Below are positions 7,699 to 14,718 of a stretch of DNA of 18,051 bases, piece after piece. Source of the DNA: Acidimicrobiaceae bacterium (GTDB lineage Bacteria; Actinomycetota; Acidimicrobiia; Acidimicrobiales; RAAP-2). How positions within the stretch are numbered: the first letter of the stretch is position 1; the number at the start of each line of letters is the position of its first letter. The position numbers and the translations under genes are program-made. Below the pieces are notes generated by a model that had not been told where the DNA came from, made no database searches, and saw nothing but the letters and a program-made list of their open reading frames with translations. The stretch is taken from NCBI GenBank assembly GCA_030838245.1, contig JAUTXB010000216.1:1-18051 (forward strand), in the 5' to 3' direction.

Positions 7699-9749
7699 CG
7701 CTCACCTGCCATCTCGAGACCGGCGGGCTGGGGAGCACCGATGCCGTCGCCACTGCCGCCACCTGTCGCCCTGGTTCGCGATCTCCATTTCGAGACCACC
7801 AAGCTCCAGCTGTCATCGAGCTGCGACATGAAGCCACGTGGCTCCTTGGCCAGGCCAACGGCGCCCAGGCCGAACAGGATCGTCGGCACGTTGGCAACCC
7901 AACTCACACCAATGAGCGAGAAGGCAGCAGGGATGAGTGAGAAGGCCAGGCCGGCCATGAGCGCGCCCCGCGGGCCCTTGACACCGAAGGTCACCACGAC
8001 GGCAACCCACACCAGTCCGACGGCCAGTGCTACGTCAGGGATGCCGAGCTGTTGCTCATTGATGCCGAGCAGTACGCCTCCCAACCCGGCAATGCCTCCA
8101 CCTATGGCGAAGATGATCGTTCTCATGAGGCGGACGTTGATGCCGAGGCCCTCCGATGACAAGGGGTTGGCTCGGATAGCGGCGTACGCTCGGCCGAAGC
8201 GCCCCCGTTTGGCATACACGACGAGCCCGGCGATCACCGCGAACACGACGGCTCCAAGCAGTACGTCGCTCCGGGCCGTGCTCATTCCGAAGAAACGAGC
8301 CGACTTGAACGGAACGCCCGACGTGGGCACAAAGAGCGTGATGTTGAAGGCAAACCGCTCACAAAAGAGGGCGAACGCCAAGGTGACTAGGGCGAAGCCG
8401 ATCTGATCGAGGCGCGAGCCGATGGCCCCGATGATGAAGCCGACGACCATCGAGGCAATGACTCCGATCAGCGCAGCCAGGATGATCGACATGCCGTGGC
8501 TGCTGGCGAGTCGCCCGGCGATGAACCCGCCCACAGCAGTAAACGAGGCCTGTCCGAGGCAGAGCACGCCCCCTTCTCCCGTGGCCACGGTCAGGCTCAG
8601 GAAGATCACGGCGAAGGCGAGACCGGTGGCCAGAATGCCGGTCCAATAGTCCGAGAAGGCGAACATGGCCACGAACAGGAGGGCGATGCACACAACACCC
8701 GTTGCCAGGGTGGTCAACGAGAGATGCCCGACCCTCCGAGGCGGCGGTCTCTCTCCGTGCGTCTGGGCCTCAGATGACGACAAGACCGAATCACCGCCGT
8801 CCGGCGCCGAGCGAGCCGCGGCTGCTACTCGGGCCAGCGATCTGCGCCGGGTCGGAGGGGTCTGCACTGCGTCCTGACGAGCCGAGAGGGGCGATGCGCC
8901 GGCCAACAGAAGGATCGTCAACAAGAAGAACGGAAGCGATGGAACGAGTCCGCCGATCACGGTGTTTCCCGCCGGGGCGTACCCGGTAATGAGCGAGGAC
9001 GCTACGCCGAGTCCCAGCCCGGCCAGAGCCGTGACGATGAGACCACGGAAGCGCCCGAACAGGGCCACGCTGAGGGCGGCCACGGTGAGCTCCGTGTACG
9101 TACCACTGTCGAGGGTAATGAGCGGCGAGAGCAAGATGCCCCCGATCCCGGCCAGCAGTCCGGCCAGCACCCAAGAAATGGCGCCGACTCGGGCGGTGTT
9201 GATCCCACGGCTTTGAGCCAAGAGCGGGCGGTCGACGACGGCCCGAGTGGCCAAACCAAGCCTCGTCCGATCCACCAGCAAGACGAGACCGATCACGCAG
9301 ACGAGCGCACCGATCACGGCGACGAGCTGATTTCTCGTGGCGGTGATGAAGCCCAGGTGGACCAAGAAGAGACCGCCGGGAATGATCCCCGGTGCCTGCT
9401 GCACCTGAGCGTTGGGGATGATGACCTGCATCAAGGCAGGAAGGGCCACGGCCAGCCCTATCGTCGCCACGACCTGGACAACCAAATCAGATTCTTCCAT
9501 CTGCCGGAATACCGTCAGCCATAGAACGAATCCCAACGCAGGAGACACGACTACTATCGATAGTAATCCGGCCGACAATAGAGACCAATTCTCCACAGCG
9601 ACAAGGTGGTAATAGAGGTCGGCAATGACATATGCGATGGTGCCGGTGGCCAAATTCAAGACACCGGTTGCGCTATAAGTCAGGGTGATGCTGTTACCCA
9701 ATATTGCGTAGACCGCACCGATGACCAAGCCTGGAAATATGTATTCCAT
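7695..9749 (-). CDS. Fused LivH-LivM branched-chain amino acid-type ABC permease
   Basis: A 684-residue membrane protein that joins both permease subunits. Residues 1-285 are LivH-like: several hydrophobic spans, TGVLNLATGTIAYVIA near 28-43, and a cytoplasmic coupling loop around ATRAVVDRPLLAQSRGINTA (167-186). A polar linker of about 55 residues (about 287-341), rich in Arg, Ser, Pro and Ala, follows. Residues 342 to about 645 are LivM-like, with GEGGVLCLGQASFTAVGGFI (391-410) and the coupling loop AAIRANPLSSEGLGINVR (523-540). Usually the two are separate genes of about 290 and 320 codons. A polar C-terminal tail of about 40 residues ends the protein. The ATG at 9749 has AGGA five bases upstream. 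The first 250 bp of the gene are less GC-rich than the rest (about 50% in 9541-9600). It forms the membrane channel for LivG/LivF; the solute is not known. Confidence 0.94.
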   Translation of the reverse strand: MEYIFPGLVIGAVYAILGNSITLTYSATGVLNLATGTIAYVIADLYYHLVAVENWSLLSAGLLSIVVVSPALGFVLWLTVFRQMEESDLVVQVVATIGLAVALPALMQVIIPNAQVQQAPGIIPGGLFLVHLGFITATRNQLVAVIGALVCVIGLVLLVDRTRLGLATRAVVDRPLLAQSRGINTARVGAISWVLAGLLAGIGGILLSPLITLDSGTYTELTVAALSVALFGRFRGLIVTALAGLGLGVASSLITGYAPAGNTVIGGLVPSLPFFLLTILLLAGASPLSARQDAVQTPPTRRRSLARVAAAARSAPDGGDSVLSSSEAQTHGERPPPRRVGHLSLTTLATGVVCIALLFVAMFAFSDYWTGILATGLAFAVIFLSLTVATGEGGVLCLGQASFTAVGGFIAGRLASSHGMSIILAALIGVIASMVVGFIIGAIGSRLDQIGFALVTLAFALFCERFAFNITLFVPTSGVPFKSARFFGMSTARSDVLLGAVVFAVIAGLVVYAKRGRFGRAYAAIRANPLSSEGLGINVRLMRTIIFAIGGGIAGLGGVLLGINEQQLGIPDVALAVGLVWVAVVVTFGVKGPRGALMAGLAFSLIPAAFSLIGVSWVANVPTILFGLGAVGLAKEPRGFMSQLDDSWSLVVSKWRSRTRATGGGSGDGIGAPQPAGLEMAGER

Positions 9750-10116
9750 CTACGTCCTTCCCCTCTCCGGGTTCGTGCGTGTCTGACGAACGATCATCGT
9801 GCGCGGTGCCGATTCATGACACCAAACGGCTGGGTGCGACCGGTTGTCCTACGGCAATCCCCCTTGATACGACGCCGAACGTCTGTGGCCGTGGTCACGA
9901 CGTGCCCGATTCGACTCCAGGTCGCAGTGGTAAGCAACCCACTCACCTTGGGCTCCGCACTCTGAAACGGTTCGTCCGACCCCAAGAAACGGTCCGTCCA
10001 ACCCCCAAGAACACGGGGGTGAGCCTATCGATCGTTTGGTGGACTTGCAAGGGGTGGCGGACCACGGGTTTGTCCTAAATTCGGGGCACTGTCGCCTCGT
10101 CGCCCCTAGGAGTTCC
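9750..10116. promoter_or_regulatory. Divergent intergenic region between liv operon and unknown gene
   Basis: A 367-bp non-coding region that must hold the promoters for the liv operon (leftward) and the gene at 10117 (rightward). It contains a tandem imperfect 22-bp repeat (9964-10008) and an ACCCCC/GGGGGT inverted repeat (10001-10020). The octamer ACCAAACG lies at 9821-9828 and, in opposite orientation, at 10033-10040. Short open frames here look like GC shadows: they have no ribosome site and no recognisable protein. I could not identify a convincing -35/-10 pair for either side. Confidence 0.6.
9964..10008. repeat. Tandem direct repeat, two 22-23 bp units
   Basis: Unit one (9964-9985) and unit two (9986-10008) both read GAAACGGTnCGTCCnACCCC(C)AA, differing at two positions plus one inserted C. 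The period of about two helical turns would place two protein contacts on the same DNA face. The second unit runs into a hairpin-capable ACCCCC/GGGGGT at 10001-10020. It lies in the non-coding divergent region, so a regulator-binding role is likely but inferred. Confidence 0.75.
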
Positions 10117-10902
10117 ATGAAGCCATCACTTGCATTCTTCTCATTTGCAGAGCTCACCGACTCGGCGAAACATCATGCGTTCAACGAGTACCACCAACTC
10201 GATCATCGTCCTGAGAATCTGGCCCTTCCCGGTGTCATCTTCGGGGACCGCTGGGTCCGTTCGCCCGACTGTGCCCGGGTGATTCCCTCCCCTCCGACCG
10301 AGTTCTCGGGGGTCCAGTACATGACGATGTACTGGCTGCGTGAACCAGTCGAGACCACCCGCTTGGAGTGGATGGACTTTGGTACCCAGGCCACCCACCT
10401 CGGCCGTCGGCCCGACCTTGCCTGGGCGACGAGACCGCTCGTCGGCGCCTTCATCCCGGTCAAGGGGTACGTGAACAGCCGAGTGCTCATTTCGGCTGAG
10501 GCACTGCCCTTCCGTCCCAATCGTGGGATCTTCGCCACGGTAACTCGGCTCAGCGACGACCTCGCCGCCGTGGAGAGGCTGGCCGCATGGCACGACCGGA
10601 TCCATATCCCGGACATGTTGGACTGCAGGGGTGTGGCCGGTGCCTGGACCTTCGTCAGCGAGAGTGCGTACCCCGGCCGTCACGGAGCCCTGACGGCAAC
10701 AAGTCCCCCAGCACTGCGAATCCATGTCTACTTCCTCGACGAGGATCCATTGATCTTCGCCCAGGATCTGCTTGAGCGCGAGCGCCAGCGGGAAGCCGAC
10801 GGACGCATCCCGAACGAGGTAGATGCGGAAACGCCGATCTTCACGTCCCTTCTCCGTACCATCGTCCCGTGGGAGTGGGACTGGTTCGACAAGCAGGCCT
10901 GA
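10117..10902 (+). CDS. Unknown protein, probable tandem EthD/Dabb-like (ferredoxin-fold) repeat
   Basis: A 261-residue protein I do not recognise as a named family. The ATG at 10117 has AGGAG four bases upstream; an in-frame ATG at 10036 lacks one and would add an unlike N-terminus. The two halves share one plan. Half one (about 5-85) has a strand LAFFSF, a helix, a His-rich turn HQLDHRPENLALPGV, IFGDRWV, then a strand QYMTMYWL and a helix. Half two (about 137-220) has GIFATVT, a helix, WHDRIHIPDMLDCRGVAGAW, then RIHVYFLD and a helix. This strand-helix-'H..H.P....PGV'-strand pattern recalls EthD and Dabb dimeric alpha/beta-barrel domains, which help in degradation of ethers, aromatics or polyketides. 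No signal peptide is visible. It is transcribed away from the liv operon and ends before a strong hairpin. The fold is an inference from pattern, the function is unknown. Confidence 0.8.
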   Translation: MKPSLAFFSFAELTDSAKHHAFNEYHQLDHRPENLALPGVIFGDRWVRSPDCARVIPSPPTEFSGVQYMTMYWLREPVETTRLEWMDFGTQATHLGRRPDLAWATRPLVGAFIPVKGYVNSRVLISAEALPFRPNRGIFATVTRLSDDLAAVERLAAWHDRIHIPDMLDCRGVAGAWTFVSESAYPGRHGALTATSPPALRIHVYFLDEDPLIFAQDLLERERQREADGRIPNEVDAETPIFTSLLRTIVPWEWDWFDKQA

Positions 10903-10916
10903 ACACCCCGGTCATC

Positions 10917-10954
10917 GGCCCAACGGGACGACGACTGCGTCGCCCCGTTGGGCC
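10917..10954 (+). terminator. Strong hairpin terminator after the 10117-10902 gene
   Basis: A 17-bp stem with a single mismatch and a four-base loop (ACTG): left arm GGCCCAACGGGACGACG at 10917-10933, right arm CGTCGCCCCGTTGGGCC at 10938-10954, starting 14 bases after the stop codon. It has no T-tract, as is common for actinobacterial terminators. The stem length makes chance unlikely. Confidence 0.8.
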
Positions 10955-10980
10955 CGGACCGAGATAGGCGGGTTACCAAC

Positions 10981-11016
10981 TCACCCGGTGCAGTGTTCGT
11001 CCACGACACCGGGTGA
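10981..11016 (-). terminator. Hairpin terminator after the solute-binding protein gene
   Basis: A perfect 10-bp inverted repeat, TCACCCGGTG (10981-10990) and CACCGGGTGA (11007-11016), with a 16-base loop that can itself pair TCGT with ACGA. On the minus strand it begins eight bases after the solute-binding-protein stop at 11024. It faces the other hairpin in a convergent arrangement. Confidence 0.65.
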
Positions 11017-11023
11017 ATCATCC

Positions 11024-12283
11024 TTAGGGCAGCGGAGCGGCGCAATAGAAGGGGCTGGACGCCGTGCCACTGATCTGCACCCACTTCTCGTTTTGAACCT
11101 GAACGAAGGCGAAGCATGACGGAGCCGACGTGTGGAAGAGCGGGAAGCTCACCGGGGCCAACACCCCGTTGCCCGTGTAATTCTTCAGCGAGTTCGTCGA
11201 CTTGGTCAGCGATGCCCGAGTGACCGGCTGCGAGCCCAGAGCCTGGACCCCACCGCTCAGCAGAGTGGCTGAAGCCCATCCGACGAGCGCCTGGAAGTTG
11301 TACTCGTTGGCTGGGGACGTCTTGGCCATGGCCTTCAGATAGTTCGTCATGCCCGGCGTCTTCACCGTGAACGGCGTCGTGAAGAAGAAGAAGGTGTAGT
11401 TGTTGAGGGCCGGTCCGAACTGCTTCGGAAGGTCCTGCTGGTAGTCCGACCCGTTGGACACCCAGATATTGCCCCCTCCGACTTGGGCCAGGTCTGCTTG
11501 GAACTGTGCCTCCGTACCGCCGGCAGCAGAGTCGACCACCGTTGCCCCCGAGTTCTTGACCGCCTGGGCCACGGCGAGCAGCGACGCCGTGTTGGTCGGG
11601 TCCACGTTGAAGTTGGTGTAGACCACCTTGCCGCCGGCCTTGGCGATCAGTGGCACCGATGTCTTGATCCCAGCCGAGTCAGCCGGGCTGGGGTCCGAAA
11701 GGAGGGCGAACTTGGTCTTGCCCTTCTTCACCAGGAACTTGACCGACGCGGTCGATTTCCCAGAGATCGGATTACCCGTGTACGAGAAGAAGTTCGTCTT
11801 GTCGGCGCCGAAGAAGCCGGGAGTGATCCCAAAGGCGTAGACGGGAATGCCGACCGACTGGAGGTACGGCGCGGCGCTGTCGAACAGGGGGTCGGAGTCA
11901 ATGAGCGCCACTGCGCCGTTCTGGACGGCGAGATGGGCGTTGGCCACGACCTGGCTCGGGCTGCTGGCGTTGTTGTAGATCGTCAACGAGACCTTGTGGC
12001 CATTCAAGCCGCCGTGGGTATTGACCCAGTTGGCCCAGGCCTGGACGCCGGGGACCAACGGACCGAACTGGGCACCGAACTCACCGGTGCTCTCGTTCAG
12101 CACCCCGATCTTAAGGGTCGCCGGTGCGGCGACAGCAGCCGTCGAGGTGACCATGACGCCAACGATCGACGCCAGCAGAGCAGAGACCGTCATGCAGATC
12201 CGTACGGCCATGGAGGTGTGTCGTACTCTCGCCACCGGCCTCTCGGTATCACCGCGCCAGTGCTTTCCTTCATTCCTGTTCAT
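11024..12283 (-). CDS. Secreted ABC transporter substrate-binding protein (LivK/HAAT type)
   Basis: A 419-residue type I periplasmic-binding protein. A signal peptide is clear: basic residues to about 28, a hydrophobic core MTVSALLASIVGVMV (31-45), and cleavage near AVAA-PA (about 53). No lipobox cysteine is present, so it is not an obvious lipoprotein. The mature part starts TLKIGVLNESTGEFGAQFGP, the typical first strand of ligand-binding receptors, and includes ALIDSDPLFDSAAPYLQSVGIPVYAFG in the usual position. Two cysteines near the C-terminus (PSCFAF and FYCAAPLP) could form a disulfide. The ATG at 12283 has a GGGGGG-containing site; the next ATG (12211) gives a shorter, more ordinary signal peptide but no ribosome site. 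It probably delivers solute to the LivHM/G/F importer about 1.3 kb away. The ligand is not known. Confidence 0.92.
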   Translation of the reverse strand: MNRNEGKHWRGDTERPVARVRHTSMAVRICMTVSALLASIVGVMVTSTAAVAAPATLKIGVLNESTGEFGAQFGPLVPGVQAWANWVNTHGGLNGHKVSLTIYNNASSPSQVVANAHLAVQNGAVALIDSDPLFDSAAPYLQSVGIPVYAFGITPGFFGADKTNFFSYTGNPISGKSTASVKFLVKKGKTKFALLSDPSPADSAGIKTSVPLIAKAGGKVVYTNFNVDPTNTASLLAVAQAVKNSGATVVDSAAGGTEAQFQADLAQVGGGNIWVSNGSDYQQDLPKQFGPALNNYTFFFFTTPFTVKTPGMTNYLKAMAKTSPANEYNFQALVGWASATLLSGGVQALGSQPVTRASLTKSTNSLKNYTGNGVLAPVSFPLFHTSAPSCFAFVQVQNEKWVQISGTASSPFYCAAPLP

Positions 12284-12330
12284 AGATCCCCCCTAATCGA
12301 GATGGTTAGTACTATTACGGTTGTATGTCA

Positions 12331-12359
12331 GCAATACGACAATTCGATTTCATTGTCAA
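12331..12359 (-). promoter_or_regulatory. Candidate promoter for the solute-binding protein gene
   Basis: On the minus strand a perfect -35 element TTGACA (plus-strand 12354-12359) is followed after 17 bases by a weaker -10, TATTGC (12331-12336), in an AT-rich patch unusual for this window. Transcription would start near 12324, about 40 bases before the ATG at 12283. An inverted repeat GACAAT-N8-ATTGTC (12338-12357) overlaps the -35 and spacer and could be an operator, though a 6-bp dyad can occur by chance. Confidence 0.5.
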
Positions 12360-12451
12360 GATTTTCTCACTATCTACTGGGCAATCACCCCTTTACTTCG
12401 TTGAAAGGGCTCCGGTCGCCTGCCTTGGAATCGACTTCATCACAACTGGAT

Positions 12452-13696
12452 TCACGGCAACTGATTGGGTGGGACCGGGTGGCGGAAGAGCTTTACGGCG
12501 TTCTGCCAGCACATCTTGCGCTGCTCGTCGACGGGCACGTCGGCCAGGTGCTTGCGCAAGAGGGCCTGGGTGTTCGGCCAGGTCGAGTCGGAGTGCGGGT
12601 AGTCCGACTCGACCAAGATGTTGTCCACGCCGATGATCTCCCGAGTCAGAAAGCCTGACGGGTCGTCGAGGGCGCAGAACCAGAAGTTCCGTCGGAACAC
12701 GTCCGAGGTCACCTGGAGCTCGGGGTCGTCCACCCCCAGCTCGTCTTGGCGGATGTTCAGGTGGTCCACCCGGTCGATCACGGCGCCGACCCAGCCGATG
12801 CCCCCTTCGGACATGCAGATCTTGATGGTGGGGAACCGGTTGGCTATCCCCGAGTAGAGCCAGTCCACCGAGTAGGTGAACGAGGAGGCGGCAAAGAGGG
12901 CGCCGATGACGCCGGTGGGGGCGTCGTCGGAGGTGGTGACCGTCTCCCCGGCCGAGCCGACGTGGAGGGAGATGACCGTCTCGGTCTCGGCACAGGCGGC
13001 AAAGAACGGCTCCCAGTAGCCACTGTGGATGGTGGGGAGGCCGAGCTTGTGGGGGGCCTCGGAGAAGGTCACGGCCTTGAACCCCCGCTCGGCGTTGCGA
13101 CGAATCTCCTCGGCCGCGATCACTGGGTCTCTCAGCCAGGCGATCTGCTGGGGGATGAACCGATCGGGGTCGCTCCCACACCAGGACTCGAGATGCCAGT
13201 CGTTGTAGGCGCGCATGGCGGCAAAGGCCAGCGCTTCGTCCTCCGGCCACAGGGTCAGGCGCTGGCCCACGAACCCGGGCAGGAACGAGGGGAAACAGAG
13301 CGAGGCCCAGACACCGTTGAGGTCCATGTCGACCAGCCGGGCCTTGGCGTCCCATGCACCCTTGCGCATGTGGTCGAAGCGCGAGGGCTCAAAGGTGTGC
13401 TCAGCCCGGGGACGACCGGCCACCGCGTTAAAGCCGACGTTAGGCAGGAGCTTGTCGGTCCACAGCCAGGCCTGTCCCCCGTTCTCGGTGTCGACCACCC
13501 TCGGGGCCTCATCGGCGAACTTCTTCGGGAACCGGCCCTCGAAGATGTCGGGGGGCTCGACCACGTGATCGTCGACCGAGATGATCGTGGCCCACAACTC
13601 GGGCGGCTCGGGGTCAGGCAGGAAGGTGACCGAGCCGGGGCCCTCCCGTCCGAAGTCCCCGGTGCGCTTTTGCAGATCTTCAACCGAAATCCCCAT
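12452..13696 (-). CDS. Amidohydrolase family protein (amidohydrolase-2, ACMSD-like)
   Basis: A 414-residue metal-dependent TIM-barrel hydrolase or decarboxylase. Likely metal ligands are in ISVDDHVVEPPDIF (Asp42 and His44), His245 (ISLHVGSAG) and Asp365 in LVESDYPHSD, a tail motif characteristic of amidohydrolase-2 proteins. The SEGGIGW segment (296-302) is also typical. Relatives include ACMSD, gamma-resorcylate decarboxylase and 5-carboxyvanillate decarboxylase, so either C-C bond decarboxylation or hydrolysis is possible. An AAGGAGG site six bases before the ATG at 13696 fixes the start. It lies 48 bp after the class II aldolase on the same strand, so the two are probably one operon. Substrate assignment is not possible from the sequence. 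Confidence 0.93.
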   Translation of the reverse strand: MGISVEDLQKRTGDFGREGPGSVTFLPDPEPPELWATIISVDDHVVEPPDIFEGRFPKKFADEAPRVVDTENGGQAWLWTDKLLPNVGFNAVAGRPRAEHTFEPSRFDHMRKGAWDAKARLVDMDLNGVWASLCFPSFLPGFVGQRLTLWPEDEALAFAAMRAYNDWHLESWCGSDPDRFIPQQIAWLRDPVIAAEEIRRNAERGFKAVTFSEAPHKLGLPTIHSGYWEPFFAACAETETVISLHVGSAGETVTTSDDAPTGVIGALFAASSFTYSVDWLYSGIANRFPTIKICMSEGGIGWVGAVIDRVDHLNIRQDELGVDDPELQVTSDVFRRNFWFCALDDPSGFLTREIIGVDNILVESDYPHSDSTWPNTQALLRKHLADVPVDEQRKMCWQNAVKLFRHPVPPNQLP

Positions 13697-13744
13697 GCGG
13701 GGCCTCCTTCGGATCAGGCGAATGGTGCGAACAATGCGAGCGGG

Positions 13745-14536
13745 TCAATCGAGTACCTCGGGCTCGGTGCGCAACAGCTGGCGCACGGCGCCGTCCCAGA
13801 ACACCGGTGGGCACCCGGCCTTCAGGCCGGCCTTCAGGGCGGCGCGGGCCGATGGCGCAATAGGACGCGGCTTGATCCCGGTCACCAAGGAGTCGTACAT
13901 GAACCGGCACATACGCTCGAAGGTGACTGCCTGGTAGCAGGCCTGGCCGATAGTCTCGCCGGTGACGATGGCCCCGTGGTTGGCCAGCACCACGCCGGTG
14001 GCGGTGCCCACCTCGTCAGCCAGGTGCTTTCCGGCCGAGGAGCTGTCGACCAGCCCGGCGTACTCGTCGACAAAGACGATGTCGCCGTCGAAGATGGACG
14101 AGTTCTGGTGGATGATCTCGGGGGTGACGCCCAGGCCGCCGAGCAGGGTGGCGTAGTAGGGGTGTCCGTGGACGACCACTTTGGCGTCGGGGCGAGCCCG
14201 ATGGAGCTCGGTGTGGATGAACACGGCGGCAGTGACGTCCCACTGTCCGGCCAGGTGCTCGCCACTGTCGGCGACCAGGGCGATGTCCGAGGCCTTCGTC
14301 TCCTCCCACCAGATGCCCCACGGATTGCACCACAGGTTGGTCGATCCTTCTTGGACCCAAGTGATGTGACCCGACAGGTTCTCTTGCCAGCCGGCGTGGG
14401 CCAGGATGCGCAGGGCACAGGCCAGTTCCTGTTGGACGCTCAGCTCCCGGCCGATGCCCAGCACCGGTCGACGGGCGGTGGCCGCAGGGCGCTGTTCGGC
14501 CTTGGTCTCCGAGCGAGTTTCCGTTTGCGAGATCAC
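13745..14536 (-). CDS. Class II aldolase/adducin family protein
   Basis: A 263-residue protein of the fuculose-1-phosphate aldolase/ribulose-5-phosphate 4-epimerase superfamily. The zinc ligands are visible: HGHPYY (His123 and His125) and ANHGAIV (His187), with an acidic residue in IHTE (Glu110) as a likely catalytic base. Upstream segments ILAHAGWQENLSGHITW and LWCNPWGIWWEE match the family's N-terminal pattern. About 30 polar residues at the N-terminus are extra. The start is a GTG at 14536 with GGGAGGAGG seven bases upstream. Members split or epimerise sugar-phosphate-like substrates, and non-phosphorylated substrates are known. It probably forms an operon with the amidohydrolase downstream. 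The substrate is unknown. Confidence 0.92.
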   Translation of the reverse strand: MISQTETRSETKAEQRPAATARRPVLGIGRELSVQQELACALRILAHAGWQENLSGHITWVQEGSTNLWCNPWGIWWEETKASDIALVADSGEHLAGQWDVTAAVFIHTELHRARPDAKVVVHGHPYYATLLGGLGVTPEIIHQNSSIFDGDIVFVDEYAGLVDSSSAGKHLADEVGTATGVVLANHGAIVTGETIGQACYQAVTFERMCRFMYDSLVTGIKPRPIAPSARAALKAGLKAGCPPVFWDGAVRQLLRTEPEVLD

Positions 14537-14577
14537 CGTGAAGCCTCCTCCCCCGCTCCGTCGAGCACGTAAAACAG

Positions 14578-14597
14578 CCTACCGTTTGTTTGGTAGG
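14578..14597. promoter_or_regulatory. Candidate operator dyad upstream of the aldolase operon
   Basis: The inverted repeat CCTACC-GTTTGTTT-GGTAGG lies 42-61 bases upstream of the GTG start of the aldolase gene, in a locally AT-richer patch. Its six-base arms and eight-base spacer suit a TetR-type dimer. The arm length alone is not statistically strong, so this rests mainly on position. Confidence 0.35.
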
Positions 14598-14718
14598 GGG
14601 GCAAGAGAACTCCGGAACTCGGTCGGACCAGGGCCCACCCACGGTTGGGGCAGCCTGCTCTCGTTTGTCAGCGCGTCGGTGAGCCCGATTTCGACACCGG
14701 GGGTGGCCGCGGTCGGCG

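Noticed and set aside
9779..10157. Several open frames of about 60-100 codons within the liv divergent region.
   Set aside because: No ribosome sites, no hydrophobic or domain pattern, and the region carries repeats and must hold two promoters.
12746..14572. A 608-codon plus-strand open frame antisense to the amidohydrolase and aldolase genes.
   Set aside because: Both minus-strand genes have full catalytic motifs and good ribosome sites. The antisense frame has no recognisable domain and is explained by GC-rich codon bias in the opposite frame.
14579..14718. Possible small gene between the aldolase and HD genes.
   Set aside because: The open minus-strand frame runs into the HD coding region in another frame and lacks a start signal; no protein pattern is visible.
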